This document shows positions 1 to 12,453 of a stretch of 64,000 nucleotides of DNA, in pieces. Position numbers and translations under genes: made by a program. A model generated the notes under the pieces. The model ran no database searches. It was not told the DNA's origin and worked only from the letters and a program-made list of their open reading frames with translations. Every line of letters starts with the position of its first letter. Positions within the stretch are counted from its first letter, which is position 1. This DNA is from Cricetomys ansorgei (lineage: Eukaryota; Chordata; Mammalia; Rodentia; Nesomyidae): positions 1,854,501 to 1,918,500 of the forward strand of contig JAMJFZ010002475.1 in assembly GCA_026225945.1 (NCBI GenBank). The letters run 5' to 3'.

Positions 1-357
1 TGGGATACTTTACTATTGTGTGCTGTTTTGGTTTTGATGCCTTGCAGCAGTGCAGGCCTTGCTTCCTACCTAGTCACACCCTTGTGCTAGCCTTGAGATC
101 TCAACAGATAGACAATTGAAGGTGACCGGTCACAAGGAGACGAGCAAAGACTCTGATTACCCCCAGCCTAGGATCATTGTGTTGTAATGAACACCTAAGA
201 GATAGAGGGAGTGGGGGAAAAGAAAAAAGAGCTAAGGCAGGAGGAAGAGAGGTCTTTTGGGGGAAGGAAGATGAAGACTCTGCCTAGCCGCCCGTGTATA
301 GAATTCCCTGAGATTTGACATGGTTTGTGATTAATAAAAAGCATTGGAAATTACAAC
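1..357 (+). other. Possible 3' UTR end of an upstream gene
   Basis: An AATAAA hexamer lies at 333-338 in non-repetitive sequence and would place a cleavage site near 350-357. No coding segment is recognised here. In mammals CABIN1 lies just upstream of SUSD2 in the same direction, so this may be the end of its 3' UTR; that is inference from synteny only. Confidence 0.35.
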
Positions 358-1555
358 GCTGGACTCTCCATTGAGCGCCATAACTTTAACAACTAGACTC
401 TAGATCCCTTTGGAGCTAGAAATGTGGCAAACCAGGGTGGGTCCTCACCAGACCAGCCATCACTCAGCCAAGCACCTCTGCCTACCATTCTATGGTAGGG
501 AGTACCCTCAGGCATGGGGTGCTGGTACAGGCTGCTCCCTGCCACAGGACCTCAGTGTGCACACAGAGCATCCTGTGGCTTAAGAGATTTTTCTTCCCCC
601 CTGGAAGGTCAGGGTGAGGGTCTTGGGAAATGTCAACAAACACAGCTGAAAACCAGTCTGCAGGTGTACTGGGGACAAGGTTCCCTCAGGAGCAGCTTGG
701 CTCCCATGCCTACACCACAGATTTCCTCAGACCCTCATGCCAGAGCCACAGGTGACTTCCTCCAACCCTGACTCATTCTAGGTAGTCATACTAAGTTAGA
801 GGGGTCAAGGCCTATATAACAGGAGAGCATCACCAAGCAGATGGCTTCAGCTCCCAAGCCAGCCAGCCTGCCCAGCTCCTCCTTTCCCGCAAGCCCAGCC
901 AGTGTGTCTGCACTGAGAAACTGCAGCTTCCCTGTCCTGATGTCTGGAAGTGACAAGCCCTGAGTGAGTCCTGGGCCCGGGGGGGGGGGGGGGGGGGGGG
1001 AGGAGCTTTCCTGGGCCACCCTGACATCAAGTACTCCTAGAAGCCACCCGAAGGTCTCCTTCCTCCCCTGCAGAACCTGAGGGAACCTGAACGGGGTATG
1101 TCCGCCCCCAAAAGACAATGCTGTGGCTAGGCTGGCCCCAGCTCTGGGCTCCTCTGCCCTGGCAGTGGCTCTGAAGCCTGCCAGGAATCGGAAATCACCC
1201 GGTCTCAAGTCCATGCCGCCACCGCACACTTGCACTCCAAGCAGATTAACTCCCGCCCTGCCTCCGCCTGTCAGAGGTATCAGGGACACCGCCCTACGGG
1301 AAGCCGAGGTCTGGCTCTGTCCTGAGGGCACTGGGACTGGGACGGCTGTCACCCACCCTGCACAAGACTGGGCTGTGACCCAGGGTCTGAGCTGCCTGTC
1401 GACATCCAGCTTGTCACGAAGCCGCCCCAGAGGTCTTAACGTCTGGACGCTCCAGCCCCTCGTTTCTCATACAGGGTCCCAAGGCTGTGACGATGGACAA
1501 GAATGTGCTAACTAGGCAGACCGGGCAGGGCCCTGCGGGTCTCCGTGGGCCACCT
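358..1555. other. SUSD2 upstream flank, no gene seen
   Basis: No supported coding region. Short open frames occur on both strands but lack splice context or family similarity. The stretch is fairly GC rich and contains the G homopolymer at 979-1000. Confidence 0.5.
979..1000 (+). repeat. G homopolymer, 22 nt
   Basis: An uninterrupted run of 22 G follows GGGCCC and ends at AGGAGC. Its length is likely unstable and subject to assembly error. It can form quadruplex structures and lies about 0.8 kb upstream of SUSD2. Confidence 0.9.
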
Positions 1556-1558
1556 GTG

Positions 1559-1755
1559 GACTTTGAGAGGGGACGGGGAGGGAAGAGGAGGGGAGGGGAA
1601 AGGAGGGGAGGGGAGGAGAGGGGAGAGAAGGGCAGGAGTGGTGCCGCAGAACACTGGGCGGGACCAGCGGGCGGGGCCAGGCGGCAGGGAGAGAGCCTGA
1701 CCTGCAGTCTCTTGAGCCACTGTGCTGGCTGCTGGCTGCAGACACGGGACACGCC
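1559..1755 (+). promoter_or_regulatory. SUSD2 proximal promoter / 5' UTR
   Basis: 1565-1634 is a purine tract with many GGGG runs, followed by two GC-box-like motifs (GGGCGGGACC near 1657 and GGGCGGGGCC near 1670). No TATA box is visible at a suitable distance. The start codon of SUSD2 is at 1756, so the transcription start is probably within about 100 bases upstream. The composition suits an Sp1-type TATA-less promoter. Confidence 0.55.
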
Positions 1756-4700
1756 ATGAAGCTGGCTCTCCTGCCTGCGATGTTGCTGCTGGTGACAGTC
1801 CCCGGCCCAGGCCCCAGAGCCACAGCAGGTATGCCTCACTCCACCCTTCTGACCCCTCTGTGTTCATCTGCCTGATCAGCCAGGCCCTAAATAGACACCC
1901 CTCTGGGCCCGGTGTCTGTCCATCTGGCAGCCCATCTGTAGCTGCGCTGGGGAAGAGCTGGGGAGAAATTCTGAGGCTCCGGGATCCAGACACTTCGGGT
2001 AGAGATGGGTGATCTGAATCAAGCCCAAGCCTGCACTCACTGGGTGCTTGAGGAGCAGAATGGCCTGGGAGGGAAACGGGGGAGACCATGGGGAGACCCT
2101 TGGCCTCCACTACGAGCCCCAGTGAAGGCTCTGATCACGTATGGGAACCCCAGCCCTTGTCTGGGGTTGTCTGTCCCTCTGCTGGTCCTTATCAGCGGAA
2201 CCAAGAAAATCTAGCAAGAAGGTTGACCTTGGAGTCGGAGCCCACTCCCAAAGCTGAGCTGGGAGTTACCAGCTTACCCTATCTTCAATTTCTGGGAGAA
2301 GTGCCACCACCCTTCTAACACTGTTATCTCTCGCCATCTTGAAGCATCTTCCCCACGCCCCTTACAGTCATTAAATCCTTAGCCAATAAATATTTATTGC
2401 CGCCCTTGAGTGCAAGCTGCACTTAGTGAAGCAGGGCTAGTGGCTTAGACCCAGGGCTGGCCCCTGGTGGACCTCCTTCATCAAGGGCCTGGGAAAGGGT
2501 CAAGTGGGAGATGCGATCTGCTCTGGGAACATGCACCCCACCCCAATCTTGACTTCTCAGCCCTGGAGCTGAAATGCAGACCCTGCCACAGGTCTCCACA
2601 GCCCAGAGCGGAAGGTCTGGACAGGATGTTCACAGCTGTGTTGCTCTCCCAACTGCACTGTGCCGGAATCCTCACTGGAATGCCCTTCCTGATCCCCTAA
2701 AAGGGAGTCCTGGCTGCCTTTTGGAGGGTGGGGCTCTCTGTTACCCACCCCCAGAAAGGGAACAAGCTCAACCTGGACACCATTCCCTCCTGGACCTTGA
2801 ACAGAGACTCGTGGTGCCCCCAGCCTAGGCAAGCAAGAGGACCTTTTAGCCAGTCCACGCCCAGCCCACTGTTGTCATCTGGTAGCCAGAGCAAAATCCC
2901 TGTAGGGTAGCTGACCCCAGCGCTCGGGACTTTCTTCTCCAGATGCCCAAGAGACCTGCGCCCTGCGCTGCGGAGAGCAGGATGGATCCTGCTCTTGTCA
3001 CCCAACCTGCACAGGCCTCAACACCTGTTGTAAGGACTTCCTGAACTACTGCCTAGAGATCTCACCCACCTCGGGCTCCATGATGGGTGGCAAAGACTTC
3101 GTGGTGCAGCATTTAAAGTGGTCTGACCCTACAGATGGCGTCATTTGCAGGTGGGGGACCCTAAGCAGCTGGTCATCAGGGCCCCCCACACTCTCGACCC
3201 TGTGACTTGAAGGGACCTGGAGGTAGCTCCCTGGAACCAAGGGCAGGCAGGAGGACGCACCTAGCCCAGCAGTTCTCAACCTGTGGGTCATGACCCCTTT
3301 GGGGGAGGTGTCGAACAACCCTTTCACAGGGGTCGCCTAAGACCATCTGCATATCAGATATTTACATTAAGGTTCATAACAATAGCAAAATTACAGCTAT
3401 GAAGTAGCAATGAAAATAATTTTACGGTGGGGGTGGGGGGGAATTGCGTTAAAGGGTCACAGCATTAGGAAGGGTGAGAACCACCGGCCTAGCCTAACCC
3501 GTTCCCTGAGGAACAGTGTAGGTCTTCAGAGCTGCTGACTCGGACTGCCTCTGCCATCTCCGTCCCTCAGGTTTAAGGAGAGCATCCAGACCCTTGGCTA
3601 CGTCGACAGCTTGAGGCGGGTGCACTGTGTGTCGCCCTTACTCTATGAAAGCGGCTACATTCCCTTCACCATCTCGATGGACAATGGCCGGTCCTTCCCA
3701 CGTGCAGGCACTTGGCTATCTGGTGAGCCCTCACCCTGCCAAGCTAGTCTAGGCCGCGAGCCCATGGACCCCACCCTCCGTGGGCTCTGGTTCCCTTCCA
3801 CCAGCCAAGGCCTCCCGGGACTTTCCCCAGCGCTAATCCGCGTACACTGAGACTAGACCCAGTCTCCCTACCCGTCACTCTGGCTGAACCAGTCCCTTGG
3901 GTGAGGGTTTCTGTCAACCATTACTCCACCCCTGGTATCTAGACCAGAGCCCCCGCCCACAAGGAGTCGGAGCTGTGGGGTCCCCATCAAGGGGCTGGGG
4001 AAGGGCCAGAGGAGAGGTGGGGTCCTCAGCTCGGCAGACCGGGCCCTCCTCCCCTGCCGAGAGACCCTGAGGAAGACGTCACCTTGCTACTTTCACTGTT
4101 AGTCTTGGAGAGGTTCTCAGAGTCCTCCAGGCCTCTTGAGTGCCATTAAATCTTTCCCCCTTCCTTCCCTACTCACCCCTGCCCAGCACACCCCTACAAA
4201 GTGTCCCAGTCCGAGAAGAGCCAGCTGGTGAACGAGACCCGCTGGCAGTATTACGGCACTTCAGACATCTTGGGTAACCTCAGCCTCACCTGGAACGCCT
4301 CAGTGCTGCCCGCGTCGGCCGTCAACATTGAGCTGTGGGGCTATGAGGAGACAGGTGGGGCCTGCCGAGGGCTGAGGGAGGCGTTGGGAACTTCACCCTA
4401 ATCCTGAGTCTCAGGTGGGGGTGGGGGTGGGGGGAGGGTACGGGAGGCGGTTTGCGTGTGGAGAGGAAGAAGATTTAAGGCCCGCACTGTAGGTGGGGGA
4501 GGGCTTTGGCAGTGACTTCCGGGCATGCACTGTGAATCCCAGATCCAGTAGGAGTGTTAGGGTGCTGGGGCCTTTGAGTGGATGATGTGTACTAAGGCAG
4601 CCACCTGCACCCCCATCTCCTCTGAGCCTGGCACGGACCGGGGCCAGTGATTCGAGTGTGACCCCACTGGGCACACTAGCTGTCATGCCGCTGAAGGCCA

Positions 4701-7528
4701 TGCCCTTCCCTGACTCTGACTGTTTGCTTTCTTTCCATCGTTCAGAATGTCGGCGCCAGGGACCTGTGGGGAGGGGTCCTTGCAGGGCTGACCGAGGTCG
4801 TCTCTTTCTCTAGGGCAACCCTACTCTGAGAACTGGACAGCAAAGTGGTCCTATCTGTACCCTCTGGCTACAAACACCCCCAACTCTGGCTTCTTTACTT
4901 TTGTTCCAAAACCGGCACCTCCTGAGTACCAGAGGTGGAAAGTGGGTGCCCTGAGGATCAGCAGCAGCCAGAACTATGCAGGGCAACAGTAAGAACCTCT
5001 GCAGATGGTGGGGCTGGGATGTCCCTGCAGACTGCAGAGCTTGCAGAGGAAGCCCCAGGGGTCGGGAGCTTAGCAGCCAGCCCCTAGCTGGTCGTTCCTC
5101 CTGCAGGGATGTGCTGGCGCTCTGGACCAATGATCACGCACTGGCCTGGCACCTGGGTGATGACTTCCGGGCAGACTCTGTAGCCTGGGCCCGTGCACAA
5201 TGCCAGTCCTGGGAGGCACTGGAAGATGAGCTGCCCAACTTTCTGAAGGAGCTTCCAGACTGCCCCTGCACATTGGCCCAGGCCAGGGCTGACTCTGGCC
5301 GCTTCTTCGTAAGCCCCTGAACCTATTAGGGTCCCAGGGAGCGGGAGGAGGGCAGGAGGGGCCAGTCTCCCTATCTGAGGTAGACAGAGGCCACCAGGAG
5401 GGAGGGTGGGATCTGAAGGTCTCCCTGGGGGTCAGTTCCCAGCGAGGGAGGGGACACGGACCCCAGGTGACAGCCCCCGGCTACTACTCTGCAGACTGAC
5501 TACGGTTGTGACATTGAGAACGGCAGCGTTTGCACTTACCACCCAGAGGCGGTGCACTGTGTGCGCTCCGTGCAGGCCAGGTGAGCCACCTGGCCAGGGA
5601 TGGGGGACAGGCAGGGGTTTGGAAGCGGCGGCTAACGGTGGTCCTGACCTACTGTCACTCCAGCCCCAAGTACGGCTCGGGCCAGCAGTGCTGCTATACC
5701 GCATCAGGCACGCAGCTCCTGACCTCAGACTCCACGAGTGGCAGCACCCCCGACCGCGGCCACGATTGGGGTGCACCCCCATACCGCGCCCCTCCTCGCG
5801 TGCCCGGCATGTCCCACTGGCTCTATGACGTCATCAGCTTCTACTACTGCTGCCTCTGGGCACCTGAATGCTCCCACTATATGAAGCGGCGGCCCTCCAG
5901 TGACTGTCGCAGTTATAGGCCCCCACGCCTGGGTGGGTGCTGGACTGGGTGCCCAACCACAGAGGGAGGGTCACGCCCGGCGGGGGCAGGCCAAATAAAA
6001 TCTACCTGACCCCTCTCGCTTTCACCTCAGCCTCCGCCTTTGGGGACCCCCACTTTGTCACCTTCGACGGCATTAGCTTCTCATTCAGCGGGAGCGGCGA
6101 GTACGTGCTGCTGGAAGCGTCCCTGACCGACCTGAGGGTCCAGGGCCGCGCCCAGCCAGGGACAATGTCTGATGGTGAGGCCGGGCCCTGTGATCTCTCT
6201 TGGGGTGGTACTGCTGGGTCATCCCAGGGGTAGCAGACAGGAGCCGGAAGAGCCCCACTCTGTACCCACCATACCTAGGCACCCAGACCCGCGGCACAGG
6301 GCTGACCGCCATGGCTGTCCAAGAAGACAACTCAGATGTGGTGGAGGTGCGGTTAGCTGGCAGTCACCAGGCCCTGGAAGTGTTGCTGAACCACAAAATA
6401 CTCAGTTTCGCCGAACAGACTTGGATGGACCTGAAGGGTGAGTGACGTAACAGCGTTTGCACCCGCCACCCTGTGGACTGGGTTTGTGGTGCCCGCGCAC
6501 GCGCCACTACCCGTGGCTCTCATGCCGCCCCGATCCCGGCCACAGGCTTTGGTGGAGTCTGAGGCTCAAATACAAAGGTCTCTTGGACCTCGGAGAAGCC
6601 AAGACCCACACGGCCAGGTGCCCTGCTCATGGCTCTTAGTCCAAAGAGAGCAGGAGCTCAGCCTGAGATGGGTTCTCATACCCACGGGAACGCCTGTCAT
6701 AAGATAGGTCCTGCTCAGAGCCCCGCAAGGCCGGGCGCTAGCAGACAGTCCCCACACAGCCCGCAGACGCCGCAGACGGTCACGATGCCATTCGCCTCTC
6801 TGCCCTGGTTACTTGTTCCAATTCGAAAGCCCCGCAGGTTTAAGGACGCAGGTCGGACGTGGCGGCCGGGAGCCACAGCAGTAGCACCCAAGTCCCTCGC
6901 CACCAGGCTGTGCTGCCTTGGAATTGAACAAGGAAAGGCTCCTGGCGGGGATGGAAGGCGTCATATGCAAAAACCTTCAGGAAGGGCCGAGGCAGGCCAG
7001 GCTGCCGAAGCCTCGTCAGGCAGCGACCCCAACGTAGGGCCACGGTGTGGAGGAGGGGGGAGTCCCTGCAGGGGATGGCCTCGAGGCCACCTGGGGTCAT
7101 GCAGACCTGGGTTGGGAGTAGTGGCATGTCACAGTCAGCAGACAGGCAGGTTCATCTTCCTATTTCCCTACAGGGGCCCTCTACCGTGCCTGGGGCTGTG
7201 TCAAGTATCGGGGGGTGGGGGTAGAACACAGAGTCCAAGAGGGTAACCCTAACCCGCCTTTACCTGTGGCCAGGCATGTTCCTGTCAGTGGCCTCTGAGG
7301 ACAAGGCATCAGTCATGTTGTCGTCGGGGGCTGGCCTCGAGGTCACTGTACAGGGTCCTTTCCTGAGCGTGACCATCTTGCTGCCTGAGAAGTTCCTGAC
7401 CCACACCCGTGGTCTCCTGGGGACCCTCAACGACAACCCCAAAGACGACTTCACCCTGCGCAACGGACAGGTCCTGCCCGCGAATGCCAGTGCCCAGCAG
7501 CTGTTCCAGTTCGGAGCTGACTGTGCGT

Positions 7529-7579
<51 letters not shown>

Positions 7580-8568
7580 AAAGCCAGACGGGGAGGGTGA
7601 GCGGGGACCGGAGCGCATCAAGGAGAGAAAACTCTCCTTGGCTGTGGGAGGGAGCAGCGCCCACAAACCGCCGCCTGTCTCCGCAGGGGCCGTTTCCAAC
7701 GCCTCGTCCCTGTTCACCTATGACTCTTGGTTTCTGGTCTACAAATTCTTGTACCGACCCAAGCACGACCCCAACTTCAGGCCGCTGTTCCCCAACGAGA
7801 CCACACTCAGCCCCGGCCAGGTGGAAGAGGTGACCAGACTATGCGAGAATGACCAGTTCTGCGTCCTCGACGTGATGAGCACGGGAAACCTGAGTGTGGG
7901 CAATGCCACACGGATCGCCCACCAGCTGTATCGGCAACGTCTGGAGAGCCTGCAGCCCGGTAGGGGCGGGGGCGGGGCGGGCGGCAAGGAGTGGACCTCT
8001 CAGGTTGTCTAGCCTCATCCGGTGGCCAAGCAGCTCAGAACGTTCCTTGTGCTCTGCCCCATCCCAGTGGTGTCCTGTGGCTGGCTATCCCCGCCTTCAA
8101 ATGGTTACAAGGAGGGCTTGAAGTACCTGGTGGGATCCAAAGTCCGTTTCGGCTGCAACAGCGGCTACAGCCTGGCAGGGGCAGAGGCTAGCCTCTGCCA
8201 GGCAGATGGTACGTGGTCTGCGCCTACCCCAGAGTGCCAGCCAGGTGAGCTGCCCCTTCCCTGAGCCTTCCTGCCTCTGTACCCCTGTGCCGCCCCCCCG
8301 CGCCCCCCCTCATCGCCACTCTGATCTCTGCCAGGACGGAGCTACACAGTGCTGCTGAGTATCATCTTCGGAGGCCTGGCCATAGTGGCGCTGGTTGCTA
8401 TTGTCTACATGCTGCTACACCATCGCAGGAAGGGCACCATGTGAGACCCCACCCATTCGAGGACGTCACTCAGAGCCCCCACCTCTGTCCCCCTTTAGCT
8501 CTCTTAGGACCCCTGTGTCACTCTAAACCCATCTCTGTTGCAGGAACCCGTGGGGTTCGCAGCCCTGA
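1756..8568 (+). CDS. SUSD2: Sushi domain-containing protein 2, 15 coding exons
   Basis: Exons: 1756-1828, 2943-3150, 3571-3722, 4187-4354, 4814-4988, 5107-5308, 5495-5580, 5664-5932, 6031-6174, 6279-6437, 7274-7522, 7687-7959, 8068-8244, 8335-8440, 8544-8568. They join to 2466 nt, 821 aa plus stop, in frame throughout and close to the length known for SUSD2. Domain order: signal peptide (about 1-24), cysteine-rich somatomedin B domain (exon 2), AMOP domain with paired cysteines (exons 6-8), von Willebrand D domain opening with GDPH at 449-452 (exons 9-12), sushi domain (about 720-779, exon 13), one membrane helix (about 784-807) and a short basic tail ending in WGSQP. It is a type I cell-surface protein; in the family the GDPH site is cleaved between Asp and Pro, and roles in adhesion, galectin-1 binding and stromal-cell marking are reported. 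The exon 11 donor is weak (T before GTGCGT). The tail-to-tail neighbour is GGT5. Confidence 0.95.
3268..3487 (-). mobile_element. URR1-type hAT-Charlie nonautonomous transposon
   Basis: The sequence between AGTTCTCAACC and GAGAACC has the typical 'ATGACCCCTTTGG ... GGGGTCGCC ... ATGAAGTAGC' content of rodent URR1. It is flanked by CCTAGCCC (3260-3267) and CCTAGCCT (3488-3495), a near-perfect 8-bp target duplication as expected for hAT elements. It lies in SUSD2 intron 2. Confidence 0.75.
4415..4440 (+). repeat. G-rich tract in SUSD2 intron 4
   Basis: Five closely spaced runs of four or more G separated by single T or A. A potential quadruplex in the sense RNA, about 60 nt after the exon 4 donor. 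Confidence 0.7.
7531..7575 (+). repeat. (CA)n microsatellite at SUSD2 exon 11 donor
   Basis: About 22 perfect CA units start 9 nt after the exon/intron border. CA-rich intronic RNA is a known binding target of hnRNP L and can change use of a nearby donor. Confidence 0.9.
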
Positions 8569-9945
8569 GGCAGGAGCACACTTGATTGACAGCATCGGGC
8601 CATGCAGCCACCAAGACACAGCCTCCCAGGAGAAGCCCAAATAACATGTGCCCCAGGCCTACAATTCCCACGTCTAACGTCTGTGCCTTCGACACTGTGA
8701 ACCGAATACCTGTGCCTACCCTGCCCTTCTGACCAAGGCATGATACCAGATATCCTAACCCCCAAATTCCCCAGCTCCTCCATCTCCATCCTCCCCAGAC
8801 CTACACTCTGTCCATCTATCGATCATGGCTGTAATCCCTTGGACCTGAGAGACGTGACGGTCTTCTTGTCCTGGCCCAGAACTGGAATACATGTGTCCCA
8901 AGCCCAAATATTCCTGCACTGGAAGCTCACAGTCCAGTCCCTCAGTCCCCAGAGCCCAATAGGACTGAGACCTGGCGCCTGCCCCCCTGTGAGCCCCCCC
9001 CCCCCCAGAACTGAGCTGCCTTGGTTCCTGCACCACACCCAACTTGAGAGCCCAGCTAGGTCCAGTCCCACAGCGAGAGGGGCCTCAGGGGTCTGAGAGG
9101 AGAGAGTGAGCCCTCCGGCAGAGAAGAGACACCCTCGTACCAACACAGCAGGCTCGTCCCTACCTCTTCTATAGCGTACTCAGGAAGACCCCTTCCCTGC
9201 CTGTACAAGAAGGAAACAAGCTTGTGTTACCTCCACGCTGTCTGCTTGTGTGCTTCAACGACCGGCACAGTTACCTGTGCTCACTCACTGACCGCTGCCG
9301 AATCTGAGCCCTGCCTGCTTCCCCCGCCTCCTGGTTCACCTGGCATAGTCTCTCCCAAGCTTTTCTAGTATGAGATGGGATAAGAAGAGTCGTGGGGCAC
9401 ACCGGGAACAGGGCTGTCACACTGGGTAACCCAGGACGCAGAAGAGCCAGGTGCCCTCTGACTAGCCCTATCTCCTCCCAAGCCAGGTGTCTTGAGTATG
9501 GCCCTGGAGGGCTGGCCACGGCCACACTGGTCCTCTATTGCTTATGAGCCGCTGAGCTCTGGGAAGGGCGCCATCCCGCCCTGACGTTCCCGAGAGAAGA
9601 TCCCGAGCCCCAGCCTGGCCTGGGCTCCACACCCTGCCCAGGCGCTGCCGCTGTATGGGCCACGCCCAAGTTCTCAGATGACCGGAGCCCGTGTTCCTCG
9701 GCCCAGGGCCCAGAAGTGAGGCCCAGAACTAAGCCTCATCTATTTGCCCTGCTCACCCAGACTAGTAAGTGGGCTAGTCACAGAAGGGATGCCACGGAAG
9801 CTCAGATCAGTAGCCAGCAGAAGGACAAGCAGGGCCCAGAGTTCTTTTGGTGGAAAGGCCCCTGAATGAGGGCTGTGAAGGGCACGGGCAGAGTAGGATG
9901 GGGTCACAACTATAGGTTATATCTCAGACAAAAATGTGTGGCAGA
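8569..9945 (+). other. SUSD2 3' UTR and flank
   Basis: The stop codon is at 8566-8568. No AATAAA or ATTAAA is visible in the next 700 bases; the nearest variant is AATAAC at 8640-8645. The 3' UTR therefore either uses a non-canonical signal or ends further on. No repeat or second gene is recognised in this stretch. Confidence 0.5.
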
Positions 9946-9959
9946 GCGCCACCTGCTGG
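9946..9959 (-). promoter_or_regulatory. Predicted CTCF site (reverse orientation)
   Basis: Reads CCAGCAGGTGGCGC on the minus strand, matching the CTCF core consensus at every constrained position. It sits about 1.4 kb past the SUSD2 stop codon. Occupancy cannot be judged from sequence. Confidence 0.6.
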
Positions 9960-12314
9960 TGGAGAACAGGGTGGGGAAGGTTGACTGGGACTTAGTGTGA
10001 TCTGCAATTCCAGGGGCAGCCACACGAGGGCAGGAGAGGGCAGCAACAGTGACTGCTGGCGGCTGCCGCACCAGATCCCCACGTGATTAGGGATGACAAC
10101 CCCTTGCCGGCTTGGTCACACTCAAGGCCAAGGTTCCTGCACACCCCGTGTCTCATATTCCCCAGACTCAGAAGTCTCAGAAAGGTTGCACAGGTTTTTT
10201 TTTCAGCTGACACAGGCAGAAGAGGAATCCAGGCCTCTCATTTACCCAGCCTTGCCCTTAGGAGTCCTGGCCAGAGATGGAAGAGCTCCGCGGCAGGGGC
10301 GGGTCCCTCTTAGGGGGGTCCCAGAAAGGATCACGTGATGGGCCTTGGAGGATGGGGCACCCAGAATGCTAGAGGAGGTGGCGGCCTCATAGGTTCTCAC
10401 TCCCCAACCCCCATCACTGCTCCGTTAGGGTTGCAGCTCAGGGCAGGGTAGGACGGAGGGTTTCTGTTTTGGCCATAGTTCTGGTTCTTTCCTCTCCTGG
10501 ATGAGGTAAAGCAGGGCTTGCTTCCCGTTGCATGACTTCCCAGTGGGTCCCTGAGCCAAACTAAGCCAGGCCAGCCACTTGGCAGTGAGTGGGAGCTTAG
10601 CTTCTCAGTCAGGGCCTGTCCTTGTGGGGGCAGAGAGTCCATCAGAGTATCCTAGGAAGCCTCCACGCCAGGACCGCAGTGTTGGCAGCGTCGGAAGCAG
10701 CTGGATCACTTGAACTCATGGGTTGGGGGTTCGGGGGAGGGAGCAATCTATCCGCCATGGTGAGCCTGAGCCTACTGTCTCTAAAAAAAAAAAAAAAAAA
10801 GACAGGTTGGGACCTCGAAAACTGGGTCAGGGTCACTTCAGTTAAAGGAACAGCCTGAGTACTCATAGGCCTCTGGGGGGAGCGTTGATGAGTGGGGTCA
10901 CCTAAGGTGGCTTTCTTGCCAGGGCCGGAGCGACCGACTTCAGCCTAGACTTGCTCCTACACCTCCCATCTAGAGAACAAAAGTGGGTGCTCTGGCTGTG
11001 ACCTCAAACAGCTGCCGTCCCTAGTGCGGCGGACAGGCCGGGCAGAGGAGCCCTGACACCTGAAGGGGACTTTCGTAGGGGTCCAGAGAAGCCAGGTGCT
11101 ACTTGGCCCTTAGGAAGGTGGAAGCAAAGACCCTCAGAGTATCAAAGGGGCTTGGAGAGGTGTCTCTCAAATGGCAGCCCCAGAGTTTGCAGGAGGGCAG
11201 CCCTGGGAATTTGTGGACAGCCTATCCTATGCGCAAGTGACCCAATATCCAAATATCCAAACCCAGGGGCCCGGCGGCCTCCTGCTCTTGTGCCCCCGGA
11301 CAAGGGTTCGTAACCCAGGGGCTTGGATCCAGGTGATGGGAGAACCAGGAGGTCAAACAGGAGCCAGCGAAGCGCTTGCATCACCTCAGGACAGAGACAC
11401 AAAGGGAGACGTGTGCTCCTGGGTGGACGAGCCCAGCAACTAACGGAAGCCGGAGCAGCGAGGTCATGTGGGTACACCCAGCGAGAGTCACAGAAGTAAC
11501 AGTGTCACGGCAGACTCTGGCCCCTGACGCAGAGGAAAGTACCCTTCTGTCTCCCAGACCTGGGAGCTTGAGGAATTAGGGCATCTCACTGGCTAAGAGC
11601 AGCTGGGGGCAGACAGCAGAAGACCGTGGGATCCTTCCTCTCCTGTCAAAATGGTTCCCTTGAAAAGCTCCATAACAGCCGAAAGTCAGTGGGTGGGGAA
11701 TGGCTAGGTGTCTACAGTGCTTGCTTGAGAGGCTCTGACCTCAAGTCCAGTACCACGGGGGACAAGGGCATGGCTGGTGCAGCACTAGCCACTGGGAAGT
11801 CGGGAGGCAGTGGGAGGTGCCCGGCTCCAGCTGAGTTTCTGAGGACGGTCAGAGAAGAGAGATTGGACAGATGCCTGCTCTGTCTCAGCAGCCCAGGCCC
11901 AGACCTACCTCCCAGCCATGTACTATGTTACATTTCCCAGCCTCCCTTGCAGCTGGGGTGGTCATTACGTCTAGCCAGGACACTTCCAGTCCGGCTCATG
12001 AAATCCATTGCCACCCCTCTAGGCTCTTTCCCTTGTTGTCGCATCAAGGGTAACTTTGGAAGCCATGCCAACCTGTGTCCCTGCTAGGTTCCAGCATGAG
12101 GACACCCTCACCCCAACTCATTCTACCGTCCTACAGGACTCTGAGAACGAGAAACCAGCTTCTTCTATGATTCATCCGTGATGCACTTGGAGCAGGTGTT
12201 TGATGGGGAGAGGATCCCTCTGGTGACAAATCAGAAAGCAGGAAACGGTGGTCCCTGCTTCTAGTAAGGCTGAACTACATAGTGAGACTTCGGCTGCAAA
12301 ATGAATAAGAATAA
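9960..12314. other. Intergenic, no gene seen
   Basis: Mostly unique-looking sequence with a decayed SINE-like segment near 10680-10800 that ends in an 18-nt A run. Short open frames here have no recognisable similarity. Confidence 0.5.
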
Positions 12315-12453
12315 TAAGGTCTCACTATATATACAGCCCTGGCTAGCCCGAGAGCTTGCTATGCAAACCCGGCTGACCTTGAACTCGTAGAGATCCACTT
12401 GTCTCTGCTTCCTGAGTGCTAGGATTAAAGTTGTGCACTACCACAACTGGCTT
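12315..12453 (-). repeat. B1 SINE
   Basis: Reverse-strand B1: 'GGTCTCACTATAT', 'CCTGGCT', 'CCTTGAACTCGTAGAGATCCA', 'GAGTGCTAGGATTAAAG' in order, moderately diverged. Confidence 0.8.

Noticed and set aside
5390..5405. CTCF-like CCACCAGGAGGGAG in SUSD2 intron 6
   Set aside because: Lacks the GGC of the core; too weak to list.
6629..7246. 205-codon open frame in SUSD2 intron 10
   Set aside because: GC-rich intron with few stop codons; exons 10 and 11 join in frame without it and the sequence has no family resemblance.
7260..7766. 168-codon minus-strand frame
   Set aside because: Shadow of SUSD2 exon 11 plus the CA repeat.
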